Of a stretch of 64,000 nt of DNA, positions 26,300 through 35,075 are shown piece by piece. The stretch is from NCBI RefSeq assembly GCF_004366635.1, contig NZ_SORN01000001.1:572435-636434 (forward strand), read 5' to 3'. Position 1 is the stretch's first letter. Each line of letters begins with the position of its first letter. The position numbers were made by a program, and so were the translations under genes. The notes beneath the pieces are model-generated. The model saw only the letters and a program-made list of their open reading frames with translations. It was not told the DNA's origin and did not search any database. Origin of the DNA: Roseinatronobacter bogoriensis DSM 18756 (GTDB taxonomy: Bacteria; Pseudomonadota; Alphaproteobacteria; Rhodobacterales; Rhodobacteraceae).

Positions 26300-26383
26300 G
26301 GTGTTGGGGGTCCTCGCAAGAGGCAACCTGTCGCCCGCCACAGCGGGAGAGGACAACGCCCTTCATATCGCCCCTTCCGGGGC
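26300..26383 (+). promoter_or_regulatory. Structured 5' leader of rpsD with competing stems
   Basis: Local hairpins: CCTC (26312-26315) with GAGG (26320-26323) around a GCAA tetraloop; CCCGC (26334-26338) with GCGGG (26343-26347); GCCCC (26370-26374) with GGGGC (26379-26383). A long-range helix is also possible: GGTGTT (26300-26305) with AACGCC (26355-26360), and GTCCTC (26310-26315) with GAGGAC (26349-26354). The first hairpin and the long helix cannot form together. S4 represses its own synthesis in other bacteria through leader RNA, so an S4-responsive leader is plausible but inferred. Confidence 0.5.
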
Positions 26384-26404
26384 AGAAACAGAAGGAGATC
26401 AGCC

Positions 26405-27025
26405 GTGACCAAACGCACGTCTGCCAAGTACAAACTCGATCGCCGTATGGGCGAAAATATCTGGGGTCGTCCGAAAAGCCCCGTCAACCGCCGCGAATAT
26501 GGTCCCGGCCAGCACGGGCAGCGCCGCAAGGGTAAACTGTCGGATTTCGGCACCCAGCTGCGCGCCAAGCAAAAGCTGAAGGGCTATTACGGCGACCTGA
26601 CCGAAAAGCAGTTCCGCCGCATCTATGCCGAGGCAGAGCGCGTCAAGGGTGATACAGGTGAAAACCTGATCGGTTTGCTGGAACGCCGCCTTGATGCTGT
26701 GATCTACCGCGCCAAATTCGTGCCGACAGTTTTTGCTGCACGCCAGTTCGTGAACCACGGCCACGTGACCGTAAACGGCACACGCGTCAACATTCCAAGC
26801 TACCGTGTCAAGGAAGGCGATGTGATCGCAATCCGCGACAAGTCCAAGCAACTGGCCATCGTGCTGGAAGCCGTTGGTCTGGCAGAGCGTGACGTGCCTG
26901 ATTATCTGGAAGTCGATCACTCGAAGATGACAGCGACCTTTGTGCGCACGCCATCGCTGGGTGATGTGCCTTACCCGGTTCAGATGGAACCGAACCTTGT
27001 GGTCGAATTCTACGCGAAGAACTGA
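26405..27025 (+). CDS. rpsD: 30S ribosomal protein S4
   Basis: 206 residues, the normal S4 length. S4 binds 16S rRNA early in 30S assembly. The N-terminal TKRTSAKYKLDRRMGENIWG and the S4 RNA-binding segment LERRLDAVIYRAKF...ARQFVNHGHV are typical. The start is GTG at 26405 behind a strong AAGGAG site. It stands alone with its own promoter, leader and terminator rather than in the alpha operon, as usual for alphaproteobacteria. Confidence 0.98.
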   Translation: MTKRTSAKYKLDRRMGENIWGRPKSPVNRREYGPGQHGQRRKGKLSDFGTQLRAKQKLKGYYGDLTEKQFRRIYAEAERVKGDTGENLIGLLERRLDAVIYRAKFVPTVFAARQFVNHGHVTVNGTRVNIPSYRVKEGDVIAIRDKSKQLAIVLEAVGLAERDVPDYLEVDHSKMTATFVRTPSLGDVPYPVQMEPNLVVEFYAKN

Positions 27026-27060
27026 TCTTCGCCCGGATTTACAAGACCCGTCTTGCAAAA

Positions 27061-27085
27061 CCCCGCCAGATTGGCGGGGTTTTTT
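27061..27085 (+). terminator. Intrinsic terminator of rpsD
   Basis: CCCCGCC (27061-27067) pairs with GGCGGGG (27073-27079) around AGATT, followed by six T (27080-27085), 35 bp after the stop. A textbook intrinsic terminator. Confidence 0.93.
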
Positions 27086-27271
27086 GTTGCGCCAATGCGG
27101 GCCGGTAAAAGATGCGCAAGTCAGTGGGTGCGCTGCGTGAAAGCGTGATGGCAAGACGATGGTTCACCGGCGGCAGAGGTTTTTTTCGATCTGGCGCTCT
27201 CGCCGCTCACAGCCGAACAGGTTCATGTTCTCGAACAGCATGAAACTGTGCACGGGCTACCGCCAGATCGG

Positions 27272-29764
27272 TCAGAACCGATCCAGAAGGCGGCGCAGAT
27301 AGTCCAGTTCGGCCTCTGGGCGGTCCAGTTCGGCGGAACGGCGGCGCAACTCTTCCAGCAAATCTTGCGCACGGCGATAAACATCTTCACCCTGCAACAG
27401 GTTGTCATCCGTGCCGACCTCACCACCTTGGTTGCGGTCGCGGCCCAATGGGTCGCGGCTGGTGCCATCACCAGTTTCATCCGCCGCCTGATCGCCCTGT
27501 TGCTCGCGCTGGTCCTGCGCGCGGGCTTCGTTCATGGCGCGCATTCCATCGCGCATGGCTTCCATCGCATCTGCCTGACGGCTGAGTGCCTCGCCCGTCT
27601 CGCCGTTCTCCAATGCTTCGGCGGCTTCTTCCATCGCGCGTTGCGCCCGCTCCAGCGCTTCAAGGGCGGCATCACCTTCAGGCGTGCCTTCGCCGGGCAG
27701 GGGCTGAAGCTGCTGGTCACGCAACTGCTCGGCCAGGCCGCGCTGCCGATCACTCAGGCTGCCCCCCTGACCCTCGCCTTCACTCTCGCCCTGTTCGCCT
27801 TCGCCTTGCTCGCCTTCTGCGCGGTCGTCACCATTGCGGAATTCATCCTGCAATTCATTGAACGTGTCGTCTGACAAATCCTGTTGTTCGCGCAAGGTCT
27901 CACCCAGACCCTCCATCGCCTGATCACCGGGCATGCCTTCGCTGCCCTGACCTTCGGCAACCTGCAAATTCTCCAGCAGGGCATTGAGTTGGGCCAGAAG
28001 CTCTGCCGCTTCTTCCATGCGGCCTTCTTCCATCAGCTCCTGAATCCGGTCGAGCAATTCCTGAATCTGGTCCTGCGTGATCTCCATGCTTTCGCCATCC
28101 ATCGGCGGCTCGCCACGTTCGCGCGGCTGCTCGGCAAGCTGGCGCATGTAATCGCGCATCGCCTCGCGTAATTCATCCATCAATTCGGCAATCTCGGCCG
28201 GGTCGGCGCCATTGCGCACGGCCTCATCCAGCATTTCCTGCGCGCGGCGCAGTCGTTCGCGGGCGTCGGCCAGTTCGCCTTCCTCCAGCAAGACAGCCAG
28301 ATCCCACATCTTCTCGGACAGCTCATCGCGCAGCGCATCATCCATGCTGCCGTGGTCAAGGCTGGCCAGCAGCATGTCACGCGTTTCGAAAAACCTGATG
28401 CGCCCTTCGCTGGAACGGAACGCATCTTGTGGCCGGTGCCCGATCGCCTTCATCACCTCGCCGATCCGTGCTGCGTTTTCACGCGTCCACAGCAGATCGC
28501 GCCGCAATTCGATAACCGCAGCCGCCATCGGGTCAAAGAAGCGCCGCCCCGGCAACACCATCTTCGTGGCCTCGGTGATGTCGGTCTGCCCGCGCGCGTC
28601 TTCGACTTGCAGCGCAATCGTCACAGGCAGATTTGCCCATGGGTGCTGCGAGAAATCCTCGATAAAGGCATCTTCAATCTCGTTGCGGGAACCAGAGGCG
28701 GGCATGGGCAAGGGCAAGGCAAGATCCGCGCGCGGTTCCGGCTCTGTGGCCAGACCGAAGCGGCGTTCGACATTCTCTAGGTCCAGCGCGATATGAACCT
28801 GCCCATCGACCACGCCATAATCATCGCTGGCGATGAAATCCTGACGCATCAGCCCGCCGCGTTCGCGTTCGGCGCGGCCTCTCAGGGCCACTTCTGGCGG
28901 CTGGTCAACCAGCGCCACCACTTCCCAGTCGCGCCCGGCCGGGCCACGCACGCTCAAGCGGCCAGAGCGCTCGATCTCGAAATCCTGCGCCATGTCGGTG
29001 GGGTCATATTCACCACGATCTGACAGGCTTTCCTGCACCGACATGATGCCTTGCTGACCATAGAACCGCACCGTCACGCGGCTGCCCTGCGGCAGGTCCA
29101 GCCGCACGCGGTCCACTTCGTTCAGATAGAGGCTGGGCCGCCCTGTATAGCTGGGCGGTTGCACCCAGACTTCCCATGACGGGCCAAGCGCCACCGCTTC
29201 GGCGCGCCCCGGAAGCTGGGCAATTTCCGGCAGTTCCGACACGCGCGACGGGGCACCGAACAACAAGGCCACGACAAACCCCGTCAGCGCCACATATCGC
29301 AACCCGAAGCGGTCAAACCGCGCCAGACGGGTGTCGCCTTTCACCGCGCGGGCCTGTGACAGCCGCGCTTGCATCCGCGCCAGATGCGCGGCCCATACGC
29401 GGCGTGACGCGGTATCCTGCGCGCCGATGGCCTGTTCGTCTGCAAGCGTGCTGATAGGTCGCCCGGGCATTGAGGCGTCAAGACGGTCAGCGGCCTCGGC
29501 CAAAGTCGGAAGGCGCAACCGCCACATGCCCAGCCCGAAGCTGACAAGCAACGCGGTAGCAAAACCAATAACAACAGACAGCGCCCAGACAGGCGGCAAC
29601 ACGTCCTGCACACCAAAGCCAAGCGCGGCGATGCCAAACAGAAGAACGGTCGTGAAAGGCCAGAATGCGCGCGCCAGCCGTTCGGCCCATAACCCTGCCA
29701 GAGTCCCGCGCAAGGCGCGGCTCAGGGCCGGATCGGTCTTTGGGCGGGCTTTCCGTCTGCGCAT
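27272..29764 (-). CDS. TIGR02302/DUF4175 family membrane protein
   Basis: 830 residues. Three likely membrane helices lie in the first 175 residues (about 33-55, 57-80 and 152-172), then a beta-rich region (about 185-400), then a helical Gln/Glu/Asp/Arg-rich coiled-coil region to the end (about 430-830) with tracts such as QIQELLDRIQELMEEGR and GEGEQGESEGEGQ. This is the layout of the alphaproteobacterial TIGR02302 family, whose function is unknown. It follows lysA by 30 bp on the same strand, an arrangement I take to be conserved in the order. No catalytic motif is visible. Confidence 0.85.
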   Translation of the reverse strand: MRRRKARPKTDPALSRALRGTLAGLWAERLARAFWPFTTVLLFGIAALGFGVQDVLPPVWALSVVIGFATALLVSFGLGMWRLRLPTLAEAADRLDASMPGRPISTLADEQAIGAQDTASRRVWAAHLARMQARLSQARAVKGDTRLARFDRFGLRYVALTGFVVALLFGAPSRVSELPEIAQLPGRAEAVALGPSWEVWVQPPSYTGRPSLYLNEVDRVRLDLPQGSRVTVRFYGQQGIMSVQESLSDRGEYDPTDMAQDFEIERSGRLSVRGPAGRDWEVVALVDQPPEVALRGRAERERGGLMRQDFIASDDYGVVDGQVHIALDLENVERRFGLATEPEPRADLALPLPMPASGSRNEIEDAFIEDFSQHPWANLPVTIALQVEDARGQTDITEATKMVLPGRRFFDPMAAAVIELRRDLLWTRENAARIGEVMKAIGHRPQDAFRSSEGRIRFFETRDMLLASLDHGSMDDALRDELSEKMWDLAVLLEEGELADARERLRRAQEMLDEAVRNGADPAEIAELMDELREAMRDYMRQLAEQPRERGEPPMDGESMEITQDQIQELLDRIQELMEEGRMEEAAELLAQLNALLENLQVAEGQGSEGMPGDQAMEGLGETLREQQDLSDDTFNELQDEFRNGDDRAEGEQGEGEQGESEGEGQGGSLSDRQRGLAEQLRDQQLQPLPGEGTPEGDAALEALERAQRAMEEAAEALENGETGEALSRQADAMEAMRDGMRAMNEARAQDQREQQGDQAADETGDGTSRDPLGRDRNQGGEVGTDDNLLQGEDVYRRAQDLLEELRRRSAELDRPEAELDYLRRLLDRF

Positions 29765-29794
29765 AGGTCCTCGATGGCGGTTACGGGATCGGCA

Positions 29795-31066
29795 TTATCG
29801 CAACCACTTCGGCAACGTATCGCGATTAATGATCTCGTCAAAGCTTGGACGCGCCCGGATGACAGCATATTGATCATTTTTCACCAGAACTTCCGGGATA
29901 AGTGGGCGTGTGTTGTATTCCGACGCCATGACAGCACCATAAGCGCCAGCAGACCGGAAGACGACAAGATCGCCGGGAACAAGTGGCGGCATATCACGCC
30001 CTTTTGCAAAGGTATCACCTGATTCGCAGACTGGCCCAACAATATCGACCGGGCTTTGTTCGACCGCTGCGGTGGCTTCGACCACGGGTACGATATCATG
30101 ATAGGCACCATACATGGCCGGACGGATCAGGTCATTCATGGCCCCATCAAGGATCAGGAAGTCACGCCCTTCGCCCTTTTTCAGATACAGGACCGAAGCT
30201 ACCAGAATCCCGGCATTCCCGGAAATCAGCCGCCCGGGTTCGATTTCGATCTCGACATCCAGATCGCCCAGCACACGCTGGATCATCGCGCCATATTCCA
30301 TCGGCAGGGGCGGCGTCTCGTTCGAGCGGGTATAGGGAATGCCCAAGCCCCCGCCAAGGTCCAGACGCCGGATGCTATGGCCATCAGCGCGCAAGAGGCG
30401 GGTCAGATCGGCAATTTTGGTAAATGCCGCCTCGAAAGGGGCAAGATCCGTCAACTGGCTGCCGATATGCACATCCACCCCCACGACCTCTATCCCCGGC
30501 AAGGATGCGGCCAGCCGATAAATCTCGCGCGCCTGCGAAATCGGGACACCGAACTTGTCTTCCTTGCGCCCGGTGGCGATTTTCTCATGGGTTTTTGCGT
30601 CCACATCGGGGTTCACGCGCAGCGTGATCGGTGCCACAGCCCCCAGAGTGGTCGCCACACCGGACAGCACGCGCAATTCTTCGGCCGATTCGACATTGAA
30701 TTGCCGGATGCCATGCGCCAGCGCAAAGCCCATCTCGTCGCGGGTCTTGCCAACGCCGGAAAAAACAATCCTTTCGCCGGGAATGCCCGCAGCCAAAGCG
30801 CGGCGATACTCGCCGCCCGACACAACATCCATCCCGGCACCCAGATCGCCCAAGGTGCGCAGGATCGCCTGATTGGACAGCGACTTGATGGCAAAGCAAA
30901 CCAGATGGTTCATGCCCGAGAGCGCTTCCTCAAACAGGCGAAAATGACGGGTGAGCGTGGCGGTGGAGTAGCAATAAAAAGGTGTGCCGACCGCAGCCGC
31001 GATATCGGGCAAGGGCACATCCTCGGCGTGCAGAATACCATTCTTGTACTGGAAATGATCCATCAA
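29795..31066 (-). CDS. lysA: Diaminopimelate decarboxylase
   Basis: 423 residues. The PLP enzyme converts meso-diaminopimelate to L-lysine, the last step of lysine synthesis. The PLP Lys is in VCFAIKSLSN (about residue 60), the phosphate-binding Gly-rich loop is DLGGGLGIPY, and the partner-subunit motif CESGDTFAKGR is present near residue 345. Length and fold III alanine-racemase layout match. The start MDHFQYKNG follows an upstream in-frame ATG by one codon. It is followed by the TIGR02302 gene and preceded by the argH group with a 97-bp gap. Confidence 0.97.
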   Translation of the reverse strand: MMDHFQYKNGILHAEDVPLPDIAAAVGTPFYCYSTATLTRHFRLFEEALSGMNHLVCFAIKSLSNQAILRTLGDLGAGMDVVSGGEYRRALAAGIPGERIVFSGVGKTRDEMGFALAHGIRQFNVESAEELRVLSGVATTLGAVAPITLRVNPDVDAKTHEKIATGRKEDKFGVPISQAREIYRLAASLPGIEVVGVDVHIGSQLTDLAPFEAAFTKIADLTRLLRADGHSIRRLDLGGGLGIPYTRSNETPPLPMEYGAMIQRVLGDLDVEIEIEPGRLISGNAGILVASVLYLKKGEGRDFLILDGAMNDLIRPAMYGAYHDIVPVVEATAAVEQSPVDIVGPVCESGDTFAKGRDMPPLVPGDLVVFRSAGAYGAVMASEYNTRPLIPEVLVKNDQYAVIRARPSFDEIINRDTLPKWLR

Positions 31067-31163
31067 AGGCGCTTTCAGTCAGGCGGCGGGGAAGGGGGGA
31101 GAGGGCGGGAGCCTCCGGCGGGAGTATTTGGCGCAAGAAAATGACCCGGATACAATATCCCGG

Positions 31164-31478
31164 TCAATCAGGGCGCGAACGCAGGAACAGGTAAAGAGGC
31201 AGGCCACATGACACGCCGATGCAAAACGTGGCCGGAATGGCCAACAGCCCGATGAAGCGGCGCCGCTGCCATGTTTCCACCAGCACAAAGACCGTCAAAG
31301 CCACAGCCGCAATGGTCAGGTCCCAGACCAGCCCCGTGGTCGAGGCATTGGCGTGCCAGGCATCGACCATGGCCATCAGCGACCATTCATTCTGCACAAA
31401 CCATGTGATGAACCAGTACATCGGGTGGATCGTGCCCCAGATGGCCAGAGCAAGGTATGTCAGGCGAAGCGCGCTCAT
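31164..31478 (-). CDS. DUF2834 small membrane protein
   Basis: 104 residues from the ATG at 31478 with three likely membrane helices (about 5-23, 50-68, 72-95). MSALRLTYLALAIWGTIHPM and the later WDLTIAAVALTVFVLVE region match the DUF2834 family of unknown function. The start overlaps the stop of the tiny lipoprotein gene (ATGA), so it belongs to the argH operon. The longer frame upstream is the antisense/other-frame part of argH and the lipoprotein and is not used. Confidence 0.82.
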   Translation of the reverse strand: MSALRLTYLALAIWGTIHPMYWFITWFVQNEWSLMAMVDAWHANASTTGLVWDLTIAAVALTVFVLVETWQRRRFIGLLAIPATFCIGVSCGLPLYLFLRSRPD

Positions 31479-31612
31479 AGTTTTGTTGTTACCCCCATGA
31501 TGACCTCTCCGCTTACAGTCACACCGGGTGATGTCTGGCTTGTATAGGTCGGCGGCGCTTCGGCCCCGCATGCAGCAAGGGCGAGGGCAAGGGCGAGCAC
31601 TGTGTATTTCAT
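31475..31612 (-). CDS. Tiny lipoprotein downstream of argH
   Basis: A 45-residue frame that begins MKYTVLALALALAACGAEA: a short basic start, hydrophobic run and the lipobox LAAC with lipidation at Cys15. The mature part would be about 31 residues, rich in Thr/Ser/Val. The start shares a base with the argH stop (TGATG) and the stop overlaps the DUF2834 start (ATGA). This double coupling and the lipobox are the reason to call a real gene despite its size. It has no acidic residue at position +2 after Cys (it is Gly), so an outer-membrane destination is likely. Function unknown. Confidence 0.8.
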   Translation of the reverse strand: MKYTVLALALALAACGAEAPPTYTSQTSPGVTVSGEVIMGVTTKL

Positions 31613-33000
31613 CAAAGTCCCTCTTTCCAGCGTGCGATCTGGGCACGCACATTGTCGGGCGCAGTGCCGCCATAGCTTGTCCGGCTGGCGACCGAATTCT
31701 GCACCCCCAATACAGAATAGACCTCTTGCGTGATTTCGCCATGAATTTTCTGCATGTCCTGCAAGGTCAGGTCGGGCAGATCGCAGCCCTTGTCTTCGGC
31801 CAGCTTGACCAGCGCGCCAGTGACGTGATGCGCCTCTCTGAAGGGCAGGTTCAAGGCGCGCACCAGCCAGTCGGCCAGATCGGTTGCGGTGGAAAAGCCC
31901 GCGCTGGCCGCCTGTTCCAATGCAGCGCGATTGGCCGTCAGGTCGCGGACCATCCCCTCCATCGCGGCAAGGCCGAGAATCAGGTTATCGGCGGCATCGA
32001 ACACCTGTTCCTTGTCTTCCTGCATATCCTTGGAATAGGTCAGCGGCAGCCCCTTCATGACTGTGAACAAGGCCACTGTCGCGCCGAGAATGCGGCCAAG
32101 TTTTGCGCGCAGCAATTCTGCGGCGTCGGGGTTGCGCTTTTGCGGCATGATGGAAGAGCCGGTCGAAAAGCGGTCGGACATGCGCACGAAGCGAAACTGT
32201 GCCGAGGACCAGATCACCAGTTCTTCGGCAAAGCGCGACAGATGCATGGCGCAGATCGAGGCCGCGCCAAGGAATTCCAGCGCGAAATCGCGGTCTGACA
32301 CGGTATCGAGCGAATTGGCTGTTGGCCGGTCGAAGCCCAGTGCCTGTGCGGTTATATGGCGGTCGATCGGGAAAGATGTGCCTGCAAGCGCGGCGGCCCC
32401 CAGCGGGCATTCATTCATGCGCTTGCGTGCATCTTCGAAGCGGCTTTTGTCGCGGGCGAACATCTCGACATAGGCGAGCATGTGGTGCCCCCAGGTCACC
32501 GGCTGCGCGGTTTGCAGATGGGTGAATCCCGGCATGACCCAATCCGCGCCGGCCTCCGCCTGTGCAAGAAACGCCCGGATCAGCGCATCCAGCCCCGAGA
32601 TGGCGGCGTCGCATTGTGCGCGCACCCACATGCGGAAATCCAGCGCTACCTGATCATTGCGCGAGCGCGCAGTATGCAATCGCCCGGCGGGCGCGCCGAT
32701 AATCTCGCTCAGGCGGGCTTCGACATTCATGTGAATATCTTCCAGCGCGGTCGAGAAGGTGAACGCCCCTGCCTCGATCTCTTGCAGGACTTGCGCAAGA
32801 CCGGCATCTATGGCGACAGCGTCTTCGGACCGGATGATCCCGGTTGCGGCCAACATGGCGGCATGGGCGCGCGAGCCTTCGATATCTTGTGGTGCAAGGC
32901 GTTTATCAAAGCCGATGGAGGCATTGATTGCCTCCATGATCGCATCGGGCCCCGCACTGAAGCGCCCGCCCCACATCGTATTTGCCGATTTCGTGTTCAT
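31612..33000 (-). CDS. argH: Argininosuccinate lyase
   Basis: 462 residues from the ATG at 33000 (MNTKSANTMWGGRF), the usual ArgH length. It splits argininosuccinate into arginine and fumarate, the last arginine-synthesis step. The family signature GSSIMPQKRNPD is present near residue 280 with the catalytic Ser, and the HTARSRNDQ segment near 110 is typical. The frame extends 21 codons upstream without homology character. Downstream genes (lipoprotein, DUF2834) are translationally coupled; the divergent EAL gene lies upstream. Confidence 0.97.
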   Translation of the reverse strand: MNTKSANTMWGGRFSAGPDAIMEAINASIGFDKRLAPQDIEGSRAHAAMLAATGIIRSEDAVAIDAGLAQVLQEIEAGAFTFSTALEDIHMNVEARLSEIIGAPAGRLHTARSRNDQVALDFRMWVRAQCDAAISGLDALIRAFLAQAEAGADWVMPGFTHLQTAQPVTWGHHMLAYVEMFARDKSRFEDARKRMNECPLGAAALAGTSFPIDRHITAQALGFDRPTANSLDTVSDRDFALEFLGAASICAMHLSRFAEELVIWSSAQFRFVRMSDRFSTGSSIMPQKRNPDAAELLRAKLGRILGATVALFTVMKGLPLTYSKDMQEDKEQVFDAADNLILGLAAMEGMVRDLTANRAALEQAASAGFSTATDLADWLVRALNLPFREAHHVTGALVKLAEDKGCDLPDLTLQDMQKIHGEITQEVYSVLGVQNSVASRTSYGGTAPDNVRAQIARWKEGL

Positions 33001-33179
33001 CGTCAGTTTCCCGTGCAAACGCAAATTCGCTACGGCTATACGCTTGCCATGCTTCAAAGGCAATCAATGCGACCGGGCGCGGGGTGCCGGGAAAAAACAT
33101 AGCATTTTAATCAACGGCGCCGAATTAACCCGGGCTTAAAGCATCAGCGACAATGTGAGGAAAAAGCCGGAGAATTTCC

Positions 33180-34025
33180 ATGCAAATGCCCCATCTTGTG
33201 ACCGAACCCGTTATTGACATTGCTGATTCCTCGCCCCTGTCCTGCGCCATGCGCGAGCAAGGCAAAGACACTTTGAAAATGGTGCGCGCCGCGCTGGATG
33301 AACGGCGCGCGACGCTGGCCTTTCAGCCTGTCGTTCAAGCCAGAATGCCCAAGCGCGCTGCATTTTACGAAGGGCTGATCCGAATCATCGACCATACCGG
33401 GCGTGTCATTCCAGCGGGAGATTTCATGCATGCGGTCGAAACCAACGAATTGGGTCGGCGGATCGACTGTCTGGCGCTTGAACTGGGGCTTGCCACGCTG
33501 GCATCCGAGCCATCGGTCAGGCTGTCGGTCAACATGTCCGCCCGCTCGATCGGGTATCCCGAATGGCTGGCCACATTGGAACGCGGTTTGCGCAACAGGC
33601 CCCATGTGGCAGAGCGCCTGATCCTCGAGATCACGGAATCCTCTGCGATTCTCATGCCTGATCTGGTGACAGGTTTCATGCAGGACATGCAGGAGAGGGG
33701 CATTTGTTTCGCGCTGGATGACTTCGGCGCCGGATACACGGCTTTTCGCTATCTGAAGGATTTCTACTTCGATATCGTCAAGATTGACGGGTCATTCATC
33801 CGCGATATCACGCATGAGGCCGACAATCAGATTCTGGTTCAGGCTCTGGTCTCGATTTCGCGCCATTTCGACATGTTCACAGTCGCCGAGTCGGTCGAGA
33901 CGGCAGAAGACGCCCAAACCCTGATCAAAATGGGCGTCGACTGCCTGCAAGGCTACTATTTCGGTGCGCCCTCTCTACAGGAGCCGTGGAAAGTGTCGCA
34001 ACTCCGCCCACGCCAGACCGGGTAA
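33180..34025 (+). CDS. EAL-domain cyclic-di-GMP phosphodiesterase
   Basis: 281 residues, essentially a stand-alone EAL domain after a 35-residue lead; no membrane helix. Catalytic and metal positions look intact: Glu64 (EGL in place of EAL), Asn118 in SVNMS, Glu153 in ITES, Asp180/Asp181 in DDFGAG, Lys201 in KIDGS and Glu237 in AESVE; the end QGYYFG is typical. It should hydrolyse c-di-GMP to pGpG. No sensory domain is attached. Because cellulose synthase is activated by c-di-GMP, it could act on the cellulose genes in this window, but there is no direct link. A second ATG is two codons downstream. Confidence 0.93.
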   Translation: MQMPHLVTEPVIDIADSSPLSCAMREQGKDTLKMVRAALDERRATLAFQPVVQARMPKRAAFYEGLIRIIDHTGRVIPAGDFMHAVETNELGRRIDCLALELGLATLASEPSVRLSVNMSARSIGYPEWLATLERGLRNRPHVAERLILEITESSAILMPDLVTGFMQDMQERGICFALDDFGAGYTAFRYLKDFYFDIVKIDGSFIRDITHEADNQILVQALVSISRHFDMFTVAESVETAEDAQTLIKMGVDCLQGYYFGAPSLQEPWKVSQLRPRQTG

Positions 34026-34393
34026 CGCGAAAACCACCAGTCTTGGGGGGCAATCTGCCGGGGTTGCGGGACAGTTCTGGCTAAGGTGTTTGGGTAAACT
34101 ACTTGACCCGAACGGGACCGTTGGGCGCATCCATGCGCCTAACGACCTTTGTTTGCAAAGCTACACAACCGCGCCCATATGGCTTTCTCTCAGACTATGC
34201 CACAGTAGCATCCCGCCGACGGCGGCCATGCGGCCATATCGTGCCAGCGGCAACATCCGGTTTCGCCACATCGAGGCAAGCGCAGTTTAGGGTTGCTTCT
34301 GTGCTGCGTGTCATGTCCAATCGGGCCAACACGCTTGGCGGCATGTCTTGCCCGGCGCGACAGGAGCAGCGACCAGCGCAAACGGAGGGGAAC
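34026..34393. other. Non-coding stretch between the EAL gene and the Usp gene
   Basis: 368 bp. An open frame runs through the second half in phase with the Usp gene, but it has no ribosome site or family character. I see no clear terminator, repeat or promoter pair; the Usp promoter is expected in the last 150 bp. Confidence 0.5.
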
Positions 34394-34819
34394 ATGGCGA
34401 AAAAGATCTTGTTGCCAATAGACCTGAATTCACCCGCGTCATGGATAAAACCACTGGCCGAGGCGCAGCAGATGCTGGCCAAAGGCGGGGAATTGCATGT
34501 TGTCAGTGTCTTGCCGGATTTCGGCCTGTCGCTTGTGGGGACGTTTTTCAAGGCGGGCTTTGAACAAACTGCCCTGCACCAGTTTGGCGAGGCGCTGCGC
34601 AACTGGGTCAGACAGAATGTTCCCGGCTCGGTCGAAGTTCACCCCCACATCCTGCATGGCAATATTTATGACGAGATATTGCGCGCCGCAGACAAGCTGG
34701 ATGTGGACCTGATCATTCTTGCCGCGCATCGCCCCGAAGCGAAAGACTATCTGCTTGGCCCGAATGCCGCGCGGATCGTCCGCCATGCAAAGCAATCCGT
34801 CTATGTCGTGCGCGACTAA
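34394..34819 (+). CDS. Universal stress protein, UspA family
   Basis: 141 residues from the ATG at 34394, which has a GGAGGGG site six bases away. The single Usp domain begins MAKKILLPIDLNSPAS and ends with the nucleotide-loop region ILAAHRPEAKDYLLGPNAARIVRHAKQSVYVVRD, split here to show the G-x2-G-x9-S/N type loop in changed form (LLGPNAARIVRHA). Members bind ATP or act as dimers in stress survival; the partner is unknown. The longer upstream frame is not supported. It appears monocistronic. Confidence 0.9.
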   Translation: MAKKILLPIDLNSPASWIKPLAEAQQMLAKGGELHVVSVLPDFGLSLVGTFFKAGFEQTALHQFGEALRNWVRQNVPGSVEVHPHILHGNIYDEILRAADKLDVDLIILAAHRPEAKDYLLGPNAARIVRHAKQSVYVVRD

Positions 34820-35075
34820 GCGAGCCCGCGCCTTAGGCAACGGGTGCCCGCAGATCAATTGACAAAGCGCCCTCTACCCGCGTGCCTGTGCTGGTCGCCG
34901 CCCCGTGCGCCGCAGATCGGCGCTTGTCATTTGTCGATGTGAATGATGAACATGCCCCAGTGCCTGCCAGAAACCGGGCAGGAAAATGTCCAAGGGCCGA
35001 CATGCAGGCGATTGCATCCAATATGCGCTTCGCACAGGCATTCGGCTATTCGTTACAGATGAAGGAGCCACACCC

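Noticed and set aside
27086..27271. Possible coding remnant between rpsD terminator and TIGR02302
   Set aside because: One frame reads protein-like for about 35 codons but has an in-frame stop and no start; too little to support a pseudogene.
27248..27874. Plus-strand frame overlapping the end of the TIGR02302 gene
   Set aside because: Hydrophobic only because it is the complement of a Gln/Glu-rich coiled coil; no start signal.
34103..34393. 97-codon upstream extension of the Usp gene
   Set aside because: The Usp domain begins at 34394 behind a strong ribosome site; the extension has no family similarity.
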